Shown here: piece after piece, positions 1 to 7,154 of the stretch
Layout of the letters: each line of letters begins with the position of its first letter
Numbering within the stretch: position 1 is the first letter of the stretch
DNA from: CAIOTO01 sp040389165
GTDB taxonomy: Bacteria; Pseudomonadota; Alphaproteobacteria; Paracaedibacterales; CAIOTO01
Direction of reading: 5' to 3'
Assembly (NCBI GenBank): GCA_040389165.1
Contig: JAZKAK010000039.1
Coordinates: 1-27,357, forward strand
DNA: 27,357 bases
Program-made: the position numbers and the translations under genes
Notes under the pieces: model-generated
Databases searched by the model: none
Seen by the model: only the letters and a program-made list of their open reading frames with translations
What the model was told of the DNA's origin: nothing

Positions 1-2
1 TA

Positions 3-54
3 TAGAGTTGCTTTTCAATAAAATTAGGCTAATTTATTGCGTAAAATGGTATAA
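3..54. repeat. Left arm of a 52-bp perfect inverted repeat at the window edges
   Basis: Positions 3-54 are the exact reverse complement of 27306-27357. Read outward from either end of the window, both copies begin TTATACCATTTTACGCAATA, so the sequence runs into the same end of one repeated element on both sides. On this side the repeat supplies the last codons and the stop of the AAA ATPase reading frame. This fits an insertion sequence or other multicopy element whose body lies outside the window. I do not recognise the family. Confidence 0.85.
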
Positions 55-642
55 GTAGTCTTGATGCCATTCTTGACGACTTTTTCTTTTTTGCAAAAGC
101 AAGGGTTCCGGGTACCCTCCTTTTAATGCCAAATCAATATAATAATCTTTTAAGGAAGGGCTTTTTGATTCACCCCTTTCGTTTGTTGTCATAAAATTTT
201 TGGAAAATATCTTTTCTAAGAATGTTGGCATTGTTTGTTCGATTTCACCCGCGGCAAGGGGACGAAGACGCAAATGTCGCACACGGCCAGCTAATGATTC
301 TTGCACAGCAGGTAGCGACTGAATATTGGCAGATCCAGTTAACAGAAAACGTCCCATGTTTCGGTTCACATCAACATCCATTTTAATGGCTGGTAGTAAT
401 TGTGGGCAACGTTGAATTTCATCAATAATCATGAGCTCATTTCCATGCTTAACAAAATCATGAGGATCAATGCGAGCGGCCTCTAATATGGCTAAGTTAT
501 CAAGCGTTCGATAAATATTTGGCGCGGATGAAAATGCCGCAGCAAGTATTGACTTTCCACATTGTCTAGAGCCTGACAATAAGATAACGCGGCGTGTTGT
601 AAGGGCTTCTTGAATTTTTTTTGATTGCCAGCGTTGATACAT
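34..642 (-). pseudogene. AAA ATPase of the DUF4143 type, 3' end cut off by the edge repeat
   Basis: The frame encodes 202 residues, about half the usual ~400 of the COG1373 ATPases (AAA_14 domain followed by DUF4143). Walker A is GSRQCGKS (residues 24-31), Walker B is MIIDEIQ (71-77), and LLTGSAN further on fits the sensor region. The family-like sequence runs to about HQDYL, and the last residues YHFTQ and the stop codon come from the 52-bp repeat. The DUF4143 C-terminal half is therefore missing and the gene was probably broken by an insertion. In this family the C-terminal part often decides specificity, so the product is unlikely to work normally. The start is the ATG at 640-642. The 23-bp repeat array lies directly upstream. 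Confidence 0.8.
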
Positions 643-692
643 ATTTTTTATTTTTTTCAGTATTAATGTGCTTGTTTTAAGATAGCAAAATT

Positions 693-918
693 CCGACTAA
701 ATGTAAAATGGAAACCCGACTAAACATAAAATGGAAATCCGACTAAACCTAAAATGGAAGCCCGACTAAACATAAAATGGAAGCCCGACTAAACATAAAA
801 TGGAAGCCCGACTAAATGTAAAATGGAAGCCCGACTAAATGTAAAATGGAAGTTCGACTAAACATAAAATGGAAGTTCGACTAAATGTAAAATGGTAGCC
901 CGACTAAATGTAAAATAC
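693..918. repeat. Tandem array of a 23-bp repeat, about 9.8 units
   Basis: Ten head-to-tail units begin at 693, 716, 739, 762, 785, 808, 831, 854, 877 and 900 (the last is partial). The consensus is YCGACTAAA, then a variable dinucleotide, then TAAAATGGAARY. The dinucleotide at unit positions 10-11 is TG, CA, CC, CA, CA, TG, TG, CA, TG, TG in order, so the units are not identical copies. There are no spacers, so this is not CRISPR. The array fills most of the gap between the terminase gene and the ATPase fragment. Iteron-like protein-binding sites or repeats from a transposon end are possible; nothing in the sequence decides. Confidence 0.95.
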
Positions 919-924
919 AGTCTC

Positions 925-2211
925 TCACACCTCCCACACTTTCGGATCGCTCGAGGCTTCGCGCGCCAGCATCAAATCGGTAATTGCCCACACCAATGCA
1001 TCCATCCGATCGGGCGACTTTGCCGTTCGATTCGGGATGTAATCGCAAATTTGTTGTTCCAATAATGTCAGCGGCCGTATGTGAAATACCTTGCCTTGTT
1101 CATACAACGATGCGACTGGTTCTGCACGCACAACTTTGCCGCGTGTTGCCCGAACTGCTTTGTATGACACATGCGGGTCAATACTTTTCACGACACGTTC
1201 TACTAGGTCTCCACCTTTGTTTACCTCGGCCACGACGCGATCTGCTTTGTAACGCCAATAGGCTTCGGTCACGCGTGTGCCCCATTCGGTTGGCGGCAAG
1301 CGTCCACTTAAATCTTCAATCACATAGACAAAACCGTCATCGTGCAAACCTACCACCATAATCCCTGTTTCATCGCTGCGATCGTGATGTGTCGTGGCAG
1401 GATCGATGGCAATGACAATGCGGCGCCAGCTTTCGTCGGCGGGTGTTTGATAGCGAATGAGGGACCTATTCCAAAGGGCTCCGTCGCGTTCTGTTAGAAT
1501 TTCGGCATACAATTCTTGGGCCCCGATACGCGTTGCGGCATAGGTTGATTTCATTTGAGCAATATACGATGGCGCTAGGTTCGCTGTATTATCAAAAGTG
1601 CTGCCGCGTGTGACAATGGTTTTAGGGTCTTTTAACAATTTTTCTAACAGCGGAACCGGGCGCGGTGTTGTCGTAATCACACAGCGCGGGTGCGCACCAA
1701 GTCGTAAGCCCATCATCACCTGATCAAAGAGTTCGTCTGGATTTTTGAACTTCGCAAATTCATCAATCCACACCAGATCAAATTGAGGGCCGCGAAGGCG
1801 TTCGGTTGCATTGCCGCCAAACAGTGTTGCAACGGCTCCGTTTTTAAAGAATATCTTTTGTCCGCTGGGGCTGAAGATGGGGCGTTGATCTGGTGGAAAT
1901 ACATTTAACAAACCGCTTTCACCCTGAACCATAACAGATGCGGCTTCGACCATGCTTTGTCCAATTAGGCCAATATGCCGTGCTTGTTTTGTTTCGACGA
2001 GATGCCGCACGGTTTCGGCACCTGTGCGTGTTTTTCCAAAACCACGTCCCGCTAAGATGAGCCATGTTTGCCAATCATCTCCGGGGGGAAGTTGTTGAGA
2101 TGGTCGCGCGTTCACTGACCAATCGTAACGGGATTCCTCGCGAAGTCTGCGGCGTAGCTCATTGCGTAAACACAGTTCAAGTTCATGGATGAGGTTTGGT
2201 TCTGAATGCAT
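925..2211 (-). CDS. Large terminase subunit, gene-transfer-agent/phage DNA-packaging ATPase (orphan)
   Basis: This 428-residue protein matches the two-domain large terminase of alphaproteobacterial gene transfer agents and related phages (Terminase_6 type, COG5323). The N-terminal ATPase has Walker A GRGFGKT (55-61), Walker B LVWIDE (146-151) and a TTTPRP coupling-like motif (180-185). The C-terminal RNase H-like nuclease starts at IAIDPA with Asp270, has Asp280, and ends with PDRMDA (Asp401 and Asp404). All expected acidic residues are present, so it looks intact. In a complete system it packages DNA into capsids with portal, protease and capsid genes, but none of these is in the window. Scattered single GTA genes are known from intracellular alphaproteobacteria. 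A prophage remnant is the alternative. Confidence 0.9.
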   Translation of the reverse strand: MHSEPNLIHELELCLRNELRRRLREESRYDWSVNARPSQQLPPGDDWQTWLILAGRGFGKTRTGAETVRHLVETKQARHIGLIGQSMVEAASVMVQGESGLLNVFPPDQRPIFSPSGQKIFFKNGAVATLFGGNATERLRGPQFDLVWIDEFAKFKNPDELFDQVMMGLRLGAHPRCVITTTPRPVPLLEKLLKDPKTIVTRGSTFDNTANLAPSYIAQMKSTYAATRIGAQELYAEILTERDGALWNRSLIRYQTPADESWRRIVIAIDPATTHHDRSDETGIMVVGLHDDGFVYVIEDLSGRLPPTEWGTRVTEAYWRYKADRVVAEVNKGGDLVERVVKSIDPHVSYKAVRATRGKVVRAEPVASLYEQGKVFHIRPLTLLEQQICDYIPNRTAKSPDRMDALVWAITDLMLAREASSDPKVWEV

Positions 2212-2413
2212 AAAGTAGCTCGGCTAAAGGGATATGCTTTAGCTTGCCGAATGCGTTATGAAATGGGGTGTTCTAAAATAGCCCGGGCTTTTTAGGGGAT
2301 GATTTGCGTGAAGAATATATCCATTGCCTTTCGCTCTTGAAATTGTGAACAATAGGATGGCTTTGGCGCATTTCTCATGCATTGATGAATCATCTGAAGT
2401 CTTAAACGACGCA

Positions 2414-2449
2414 TCTGCAAAGCGAAGAAGTTTCTGTGTGCTTTGCAGA
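2414..2449. other. 10-bp inverted repeat hairpin behind the kinase-like gene
   Basis: TCTGCAAAGC (2414-2423) pairs perfectly with GCTTTGCAGA (2440-2449) across a 16-base loop. It lies 33 bases past the stop codon of the minus-strand gene at 2482-4641. It has no T-run, so it is not a standard intrinsic terminator. I see no gene in the surrounding 2212-2481 gap. Confidence 0.4.
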
Positions 2450-2481
2450 CGTTCGTATATGTGTGTTTTTAGTATGTTAAT

Positions 2482-4641
2482 TTAAGCTATTTCTTCAGCG
2501 GCTTTTTTTAGCAACGCGAGCCTTTTTGTTTGAAAGTACGAAAGCCAATCTTCGGGAGTTGCTCGTTTTTGTGCTAACGCGTGTTGATGGGCACTATTGA
2601 TGACGGCATGATCTAAATGCGAATTGTTTATGATATAATCCATTATCATTAACTCTTTTTCCCCAGGATATTTGACGATTGAAGCGGCCATAAAAACCTT
2701 TTGCAGTGTTTCTATGTCTGGCACTAGGCCCCTTTCTGTTGGCGTCATAAGCATGGCGATGAATTCACGAATACGTTGTTGGTCAAGATACCCATGTCTT
2801 TTGTAAAAATCCCCCGTTGAACATTTAATGAATGCTTCATTTACGGTTTTCTGTGAAATCAGGTGTGCATAGTGACTTCTTAAGTAATGAATGACATCTA
2901 CCTGTTCATAATCGATTGCGTAAGAAAATGCATCGTTAATCGCTTGTGGTGAGACAGAATTTTGGGTGCATAGGTACTGTACAACATCTAGAGATCCTGC
3001 TCTTGACGCCCGTATGAGTGAGCCATTAAAGACATCTATTGTAAATGTATCGGCATTCTTTTTGCACAAAAATTGAAAGGCAGCAAGGTGATTATTTTCT
3101 GCCGAATTGTACGTAGCAAACATCCAATATGGATTTTCAGGTGGTATTAAGCTTGCAAGCTTGTTGAGCGTTCCTATATTGCCGTTAGTGCCAGCTGTAG
3201 AAAGTGCTGATTCTAAGTCGTGTTTTGTCATGTGAGACATGTCTCTATCTGCGCTTGCTGCTGTACTTACGCTCGCAGAACTTCCTCCTGCAGCGATTTT
3301 CTCATGAGCAGAAACGCGACTAAGTGCTTTTGGTGGTTGTTGAGGCGAGAACGCGCTCACGGGCTCTGGTAAGAGGGATTTAGCGTGACTTGTTGCTGAA
3401 GCAGCAGCAACGACTGAAGGAGAAGGATCGCTTGCCGCATGTTGACCTCTGCCATCATGTGCGGCTGCTGCAGGACTTGCTGGACGCTCACTGCCACGAT
3501 CATGTGCCGCCGCCGCAGGATGTTCTGCCATGCTGTTTGCACCCCGGCTTGAGGTTAGCGGATCTCCTTGGGTAATATAGTTAATTATTTCTGCCGATTC
3601 TTGAGGGCTGAACTTTTCTCTGAAATTCGAAAGGTATCGTTCTTTCATGTTGATTGTTTCTTTTATAAAAGATCTGCTTCCAACAAAAGGACGTTCTGCC
3701 GTAAGTGCTTTATAGGGTTCTAAATCCCCTACTTGTGCAACATACGCATCATAAAATGCCTTGCTCGCAAGCCAGCCATTTCTTTCTTTTTTAAGTGTAT
3801 TTATATAGTTAACTCGATCTTGTTCTGATACATCCTTTTGCGATTTAAGCCATTGTATCCGTCCAGCAGGATGATCTGATATAAATGCACCACGTATGTA
3901 ATTAAAGAGCTCTGTTTCACGAGAGAAATACAGGTTATTGTCAGATGCATCTAGCTGCTCAGTGTATGGAATTTCTTTTGTTCCACCCAAATCAACCCAA
4001 TAAAATTGTTTCTTACGGCTGCTGTACATAAAATTGGCTAAATTTGCATCGCCATGTTCTAGGAACGTTCTTCTTTCCGTGAAGAAAGCCCGCACTAATG
4101 CGCCCATTTGTTGACCGATATTTTGTGCCATTTCTATGGCTTCAGCTTCCGTTAACGTGCCAATTTCTCTTTGAATGTGTGTGAGTGTTTTTCCATACGC
4201 CCTTTGCATTAACAGGATGTTTTTTTCAACTCCATCTTCTGTAAATGAATGGTGTGCGTAGTAATCGGTGAGCTCAGGCAGCTTGATCCCGTCATGGGCT
4301 CGGCTGTAGTCACTGATGATTTTCTTCCATTCTCCAATTATTCCTGAATCAACAAGTTGACGCTCTCTATCGTCAATGCCTTCTTTAATGATATAGCTTT
4401 GTGTGCCAGCAGAACTATCTGTTTTCAACCGATAGATAGCATCTGATCGCGTGCCCTGTTCATCTGAACGGTCAACCATATCACGACTGATGAGCTGTTT
4501 AGATTTTTCTGGGATTACTGCACCACTTAGGTGACTTTGGAATTTGCTAATTCGATCTTGCGTTTTATCAGTGGCTGTGGCTGCATAACTTGCTATAGAA
4601 AATGTTGATGCGCTAACGAGTAATATTAATTTTGTTTTCAT
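2482..4641 (-). CDS. Exported kinase-like protein with ankyrin-like C-terminal repeats
   Basis: This 719-residue protein starts with a clear Sec signal peptide (MKTKLILLVSASTFSIASYA, cleavage likely after Ala20). Residues 60-300 look like a protein-kinase/aminoglycoside-phosphotransferase fold: an IIKEG segment with Lys86, the catalytic loop HGDANLAN (196-203, Asp198 and Asn203), and VDLGG (216-220) at the metal-binding Asp. Residues 370-465 are a low-complexity Ala/Ser/His/Pro linker with an imperfect repeat around PAAAAHD. Residues 475-600 contain ankyrin-like helices such as LAAFQFLCKKNAD and LDVVQYLC. The start is supported by a GAGGA ribosome binding site 8 bases upstream. Kinase plus ankyrin behind a signal peptide suggests an effector acting outside the cytoplasm. 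The substrate is unknown and the kinase assignment rests on motifs. Confidence 0.75.
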   Translation of the reverse strand: MKTKLILLVSASTFSIASYAATATDKTQDRISKFQSHLSGAVIPEKSKQLISRDMVDRSDEQGTRSDAIYRLKTDSSAGTQSYIIKEGIDDRERQLVDSGIIGEWKKIISDYSRAHDGIKLPELTDYYAHHSFTEDGVEKNILLMQRAYGKTLTHIQREIGTLTEAEAIEMAQNIGQQMGALVRAFFTERRTFLEHGDANLANFMYSSRKKQFYWVDLGGTKEIPYTEQLDASDNNLYFSRETELFNYIRGAFISDHPAGRIQWLKSQKDVSEQDRVNYINTLKKERNGWLASKAFYDAYVAQVGDLEPYKALTAERPFVGSRSFIKETINMKERYLSNFREKFSPQESAEIINYITQGDPLTSSRGANSMAEHPAAAAHDRGSERPASPAAAAHDGRGQHAASDPSPSVVAAASATSHAKSLLPEPVSAFSPQQPPKALSRVSAHEKIAAGGSSASVSTAASADRDMSHMTKHDLESALSTAGTNGNIGTLNKLASLIPPENPYWMFATYNSAENNHLAAFQFLCKKNADTFTIDVFNGSLIRASRAGSLDVVQYLCTQNSVSPQAINDAFSYAIDYEQVDVIHYLRSHYAHLISQKTVNEAFIKCSTGDFYKRHGYLDQQRIREFIAMLMTPTERGLVPDIETLQKVFMAASIVKYPGEKELMIMDYIINNSHLDHAVINSAHQHALAQKRATPEDWLSYFQTKRLALLKKAAEEIA

Positions 4642-4676
4642 GATATTTCCTCAATCTTTTTTTATGTATTGATTGA

Positions 4677-4682
4677 ATTATA
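4677..4682 (-). promoter_or_regulatory. Possible -10 element for the exported kinase-like gene
   Basis: TATAAT stands on the minus strand 35 bases upstream of the start codon at 4641. I see no good -35 at the normal distance, so this is only a plausible sigma-70-like -10 in an AT-rich gap. Confidence 0.35.
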
Positions 4683-4745
4683 ATATGCAAACTATTAATA
4701 CGTTATTAATTATTGCGTATATTATTTAGAATATGCATTGCATTC

Positions 4746-5318
4746 TTATGCGCGATCGATACGATTCATCCAAGAAACGCTATCCATGGTGCCTAGAAAA
4801 TCTTCAAAGGTGGTCGCGCATTTGCCCAATTGTTCGGGGACCCAATTATTAAATTCTTCTTTGCGAAAGTTTGACAGCACATACCCGGTCACCGCATCTT
4901 TGTGCCCTGGATGCCCTATGCCGATGCGTACACGCCAATAATCTTTGCCGATGCTCTCATCTAAGCTTTTAAGGCCATTATGGCCACCACTGCTGCCACC
5001 GCGCTTGATTTTGATGCGACCTGGTTCAAGGTCTAAGTCATCATGAAAAACGACAAGGTGATCAAGGGGGATTTTATAAAAGGCGAGTAACGGCGCAACG
5101 CCACGCGCGGACAGATTCATGAATGTTTGTGGTTTAAGCAAAAAAAGACGCTGCCCGGGTGTTGAGACCTCAGACAGCGCTGCATTTGATTTAATTTTAA
5201 AAGCCGGCGCACGGACATGATCTGCGATCACATCTATAGCCATAAAGCCTACATTATGACGATTGAGTGCATAATTGGTTCCGGGATTACCAAGACCTAC
5301 AAATACCCAATCTGCCAT
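4746..5318 (-). CDS. pth: Peptidyl-tRNA hydrolase
   Basis: The 190-residue protein is a standard bacterial Pth, which cleaves peptidyl-tRNA dropped from ribosomes in the cytoplasm and recycles the tRNA. Visible family motifs are GLGNPGTNY (8-16, with Asn11), RHNVGF containing the catalytic base His21, QTFMNLSG-like QTFMNLSA (64-71), HDDLDL (92-97), and GGHNGLKS (111-118, Asn114). Its length is normal. The gene follows rplY with only 25 bases between stop and start and has its own AGGAC ribosome binding site, so the two are almost certainly cotranscribed. The rplY-pth pairing is common in bacteria. Nothing unusual is seen. Confidence 0.97.
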   Translation of the reverse strand: MADWVFVGLGNPGTNYALNRHNVGFMAIDVIADHVRAPAFKIKSNAALSEVSTPGQRLFLLKPQTFMNLSARGVAPLLAFYKIPLDHLVVFHDDLDLEPGRIKIKRGGSSGGHNGLKSLDESIGKDYWRVRIGIGHPGHKDAVTGYVLSNFRKEEFNNWVPEQLGKCATTFEDFLGTMDSVSWMNRIDRA

Positions 5319-5343
5319 CGTATTGTCCTAATTGAAACTGAGA

Positions 5344-5934
5344 TTACTCAGCTTCTTCAGCAGCAGCCTTAGCGCCGCCAACAAGCGTTGCGATCACGCC
5401 ATCACGTGCTGCATTCGCTGGCTTTACGTTTGCAGGAAGCGTAACCATATCAAGCGTAATGTTGCCACCCATATCAAGTTTAACTAGATCAACGGTGATT
5501 GATTCAGGAATTTCCATTGGTGAGCAGATGATTTCAAGTTTTTGCGTAACCACATTCAATGTGCCGCCGCGCTTTATGCCAGGTGCTTTTTCTTCATTGA
5601 TGAAATTGACTTGTACATACACACGTACACGTGAATCTTTGTCTACTCGTTGAAAATCAACATGCAAAGGTGCATCAGAAACAGGATGTAATTGTACATC
5701 TTTTGCTAATACTTGGTGATTTTTACCATTAACGTTGAGTGTAAAGATGCGGCTGAAAAAACCAGCAGTATTGCATTCTTTGTTGAGTTGTTTTTCGTTA
5801 ACAGCAACCATCATTGGTTCTGCTTCACCGCCATAAAGAATCGCTGGTACTAAATGAGCACGACGTATAGCGCGCGCTGAACCTGTACCTGATGCGGTAC
5901 GTTCTTGCGCTTCAAGAATATGAGATAAAGGCAT
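5344..5934 (-). CDS. rplY: 50S ribosomal protein L25 (Ctc/TL5-type, two domains)
   Basis: The 196-residue protein has the long L25 architecture. The N-terminal 5S rRNA-binding domain has the RTASGTGSARAIRR segment near residue 11, PAILYGG (31-37), the LNKE region, and HPVSDAPLHVDFQRV (82-96). The C-terminal TL5/Ctc domain has APGIKRGGTLNVV and ends in an Ala/Glu-rich tail. It binds 5S rRNA in the large ribosomal subunit. The start ATG (5932-5934) has a CTGGAG ribosome binding site 7 bases upstream. It is the first gene of the rplY-pth pair. The 124-bp inverted-repeat element at 6063-6186 lies upstream, between it and the next gene. Confidence 0.96.
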   Translation of the reverse strand: MPLSHILEAQERTASGTGSARAIRRAHLVPAILYGGEAEPMMVAVNEKQLNKECNTAGFFSRIFTLNVNGKNHQVLAKDVQLHPVSDAPLHVDFQRVDKDSRVRVYVQVNFINEEKAPGIKRGGTLNVVTQKLEIICSPMEIPESITVDLVKLDMGGNITLDMVTLPANVKPANAARDGVIATLVGGAKAAAEEAE

Positions 5935-6062
5935 TGATAAACTCCAGAGATAATAACTCTATAAAAACATAACTTTCCTATCTTGATACACCATTTAGCA
6001 TAAAAATTCAATGATTGGTTTTTATAAAGTCATAAAAAAGAAACCTACGCATATGAAAAATA

Positions 6063-6186
6063 ACGCAGTGCTCACGTTTTCTCCCCTGTGTTTTGCCCGG
6101 ACTTGATCTGGGCATCTATATCCGCAGGGGAAGCCCGCTGAATACACGAAGAGAAATCTAAGTTTTAAAAAACGTGAGCACTGCGT
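6063..6186. mobile_element. MITE-like element, copy 1 (124 bp, 6-bp target duplication)
   Basis: The 18-bp terminal inverted repeats ACGCAGTGCTCACGTTTT (6063-6080 and complement at 6169-6186) are perfect. The element is flanked by the direct repeat AAAATA (6057-6062 and 6187-6192), which looks like a 6-bp target-site duplication. Its interior holds a second palindrome, GCCCGGACTTGATCTGGGC (6096-6114), similar to a REP-like sequence common in alphaproteobacteria. The reverse complement of the whole element matches the copy at 20382-20506. It encodes no protein, so it would need a transposase supplied from elsewhere. It sits between rplY and a divergently ending small exported-protein gene. Confidence 0.85.
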
Positions 6187-6198
6187 AAAATAGTGATG

Positions 6199-6795
6199 TT
6201 ATTTAAGAACTCCGGGTGGCAAGATGCTGCGTACGATTTTTAATGTATGGTTATATTCCATTAAAATGCTAGAGAATTCAGAATCGACCTGCGTATATCT
6301 ACTGAAATTTGTGTCATTGAGAGCAAGCCCGTCTACGGCAAGTTCAAAATCAGTAAAATAGACCGAGTTGTTACGCATGAATTCCTTAAATTTAGTTGAA
6401 TAGTGAGATGCATTTTTACCCATTAAACCATATTCAAGATATATGGCGAAGAACGCATGTGTGCTTTTTTGTATGCTATTTAAATGTGCATCAAGTTCTG
6501 TTTTACGTTTAACTGAATAAGAACTTGGAGTTAAACAATGATTTTTACAGCTTGACGAGAATCTTTTTAATCGTAAATGAAGACGTTCAAGTTTGCTGAA
6601 AACTTCTTTGAAGTTGGGCGCATGCATACGTGCTTTCGTAGGTGCATGTATAGAAGTTTGCGAGGTTTGCATTGATTCTGAGGCAAACTTTATTGAATGA
6701 ATGAGCTTATCTTCCATCGAGTGTACGTTCGGGCTTATGTTAGCTATACTGATAAGAAGTGTTAAATATTTTGATATACGTGTTAGAAGATTCAT
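6199..6795 (-). CDS. Predicted exported protein of unknown function
   Basis: I do not recognise this 198-residue protein. It starts with a likely signal peptide (basic MNLLTRISK, hydrophobic YLTLLISIA, possible cleavage after VHS at residue 26). The rest is mostly helical-looking, basic and hydrophilic, with two cysteines at SSCKNHC that could form a disulfide if it is exported. The start codon is supported by an AAGGAA ribosome binding site 6 bases upstream. Its upstream region is interrupted by the 163-bp element at 6821-6983, whose end lies just 25 bases from the start codon, so its promoter may have been changed or supplied by that insertion. It belongs to the run of exported unknowns in this window. 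Confidence 0.6.
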   Translation of the reverse strand: MNLLTRISKYLTLLISIANISPNVHSMEDKLIHSIKFASESMQTSQTSIHAPTKARMHAPNFKEVFSKLERLHLRLKRFSSSCKNHCLTPSSYSVKRKTELDAHLNSIQKSTHAFFAIYLEYGLMGKNASHYSTKFKEFMRNNSVYFTDFELAVDGLALNDTNFSRYTQVDSEFSSILMEYNHTLKIVRSILPPGVLK

Positions 6796-6820
6796 TTTAT
6801 TTCCTTAATTTGTTAAGATG

Positions 6821-6983
6821 CATGCTACCCATCACTTTTTGTCACTCCACCCTTGTCATTCCCGCGGAGGCGGGAATCCAGAAAAGCCCCTTTAAAAACC
6901 GTGAGTTTGGGGAGAGCTAAACAGCCTGGATCCCCGCCTCCGCGGGAATGACAGTAAGAAAAATAAAAGTGACGGGTAGCATG
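6821..6983. mobile_element. MITE-like 163-bp inverted-repeat element with 9-bp target duplication
   Basis: The element starts CATGCTACCCATCACTTTTT, and the reverse complement of its end matches this at 18 of 20 positions. It is flanked by the direct repeat GTTAAGATG (6812-6820 and 6984-6992), a convincing 9-bp target duplication. Inside, each arm carries the sequence TCATTCCCGCGGAGGCGGG, itself a small palindrome, in opposite orientations, so the element can fold into one long hairpin with sub-hairpins. It has no coding capacity. It is unrelated in its ends and duplication length to the 124-bp element. From 6993 to 7154 I see only AT-rich sequence. Confidence 0.85.
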
Positions 6984-7154
6984 GTTAAGATGTGAATGAT
7001 AGTTCTAATTAAGATAAATTATGAAGAATATTTTATTAAAATGCAATATTCGAAACAATGACGTTAGATAATTATTTTTAACGTTGTTCTTGCGTTAAAA
7101 TTGAGGTTGCGTAATATATATTCAATGTTGAAAATTTAACTGGCACTTAAAAAT

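Noticed and set aside
693..918. CRISPR array
   Set aside because: The units are directly adjacent with no unique spacers, and no cas gene is in the window.
984..1361. 125-residue plus-strand open frame
   Set aside because: It is antisense to the terminase gene, which has clear motifs. No ribosome binding site or recognisable protein.
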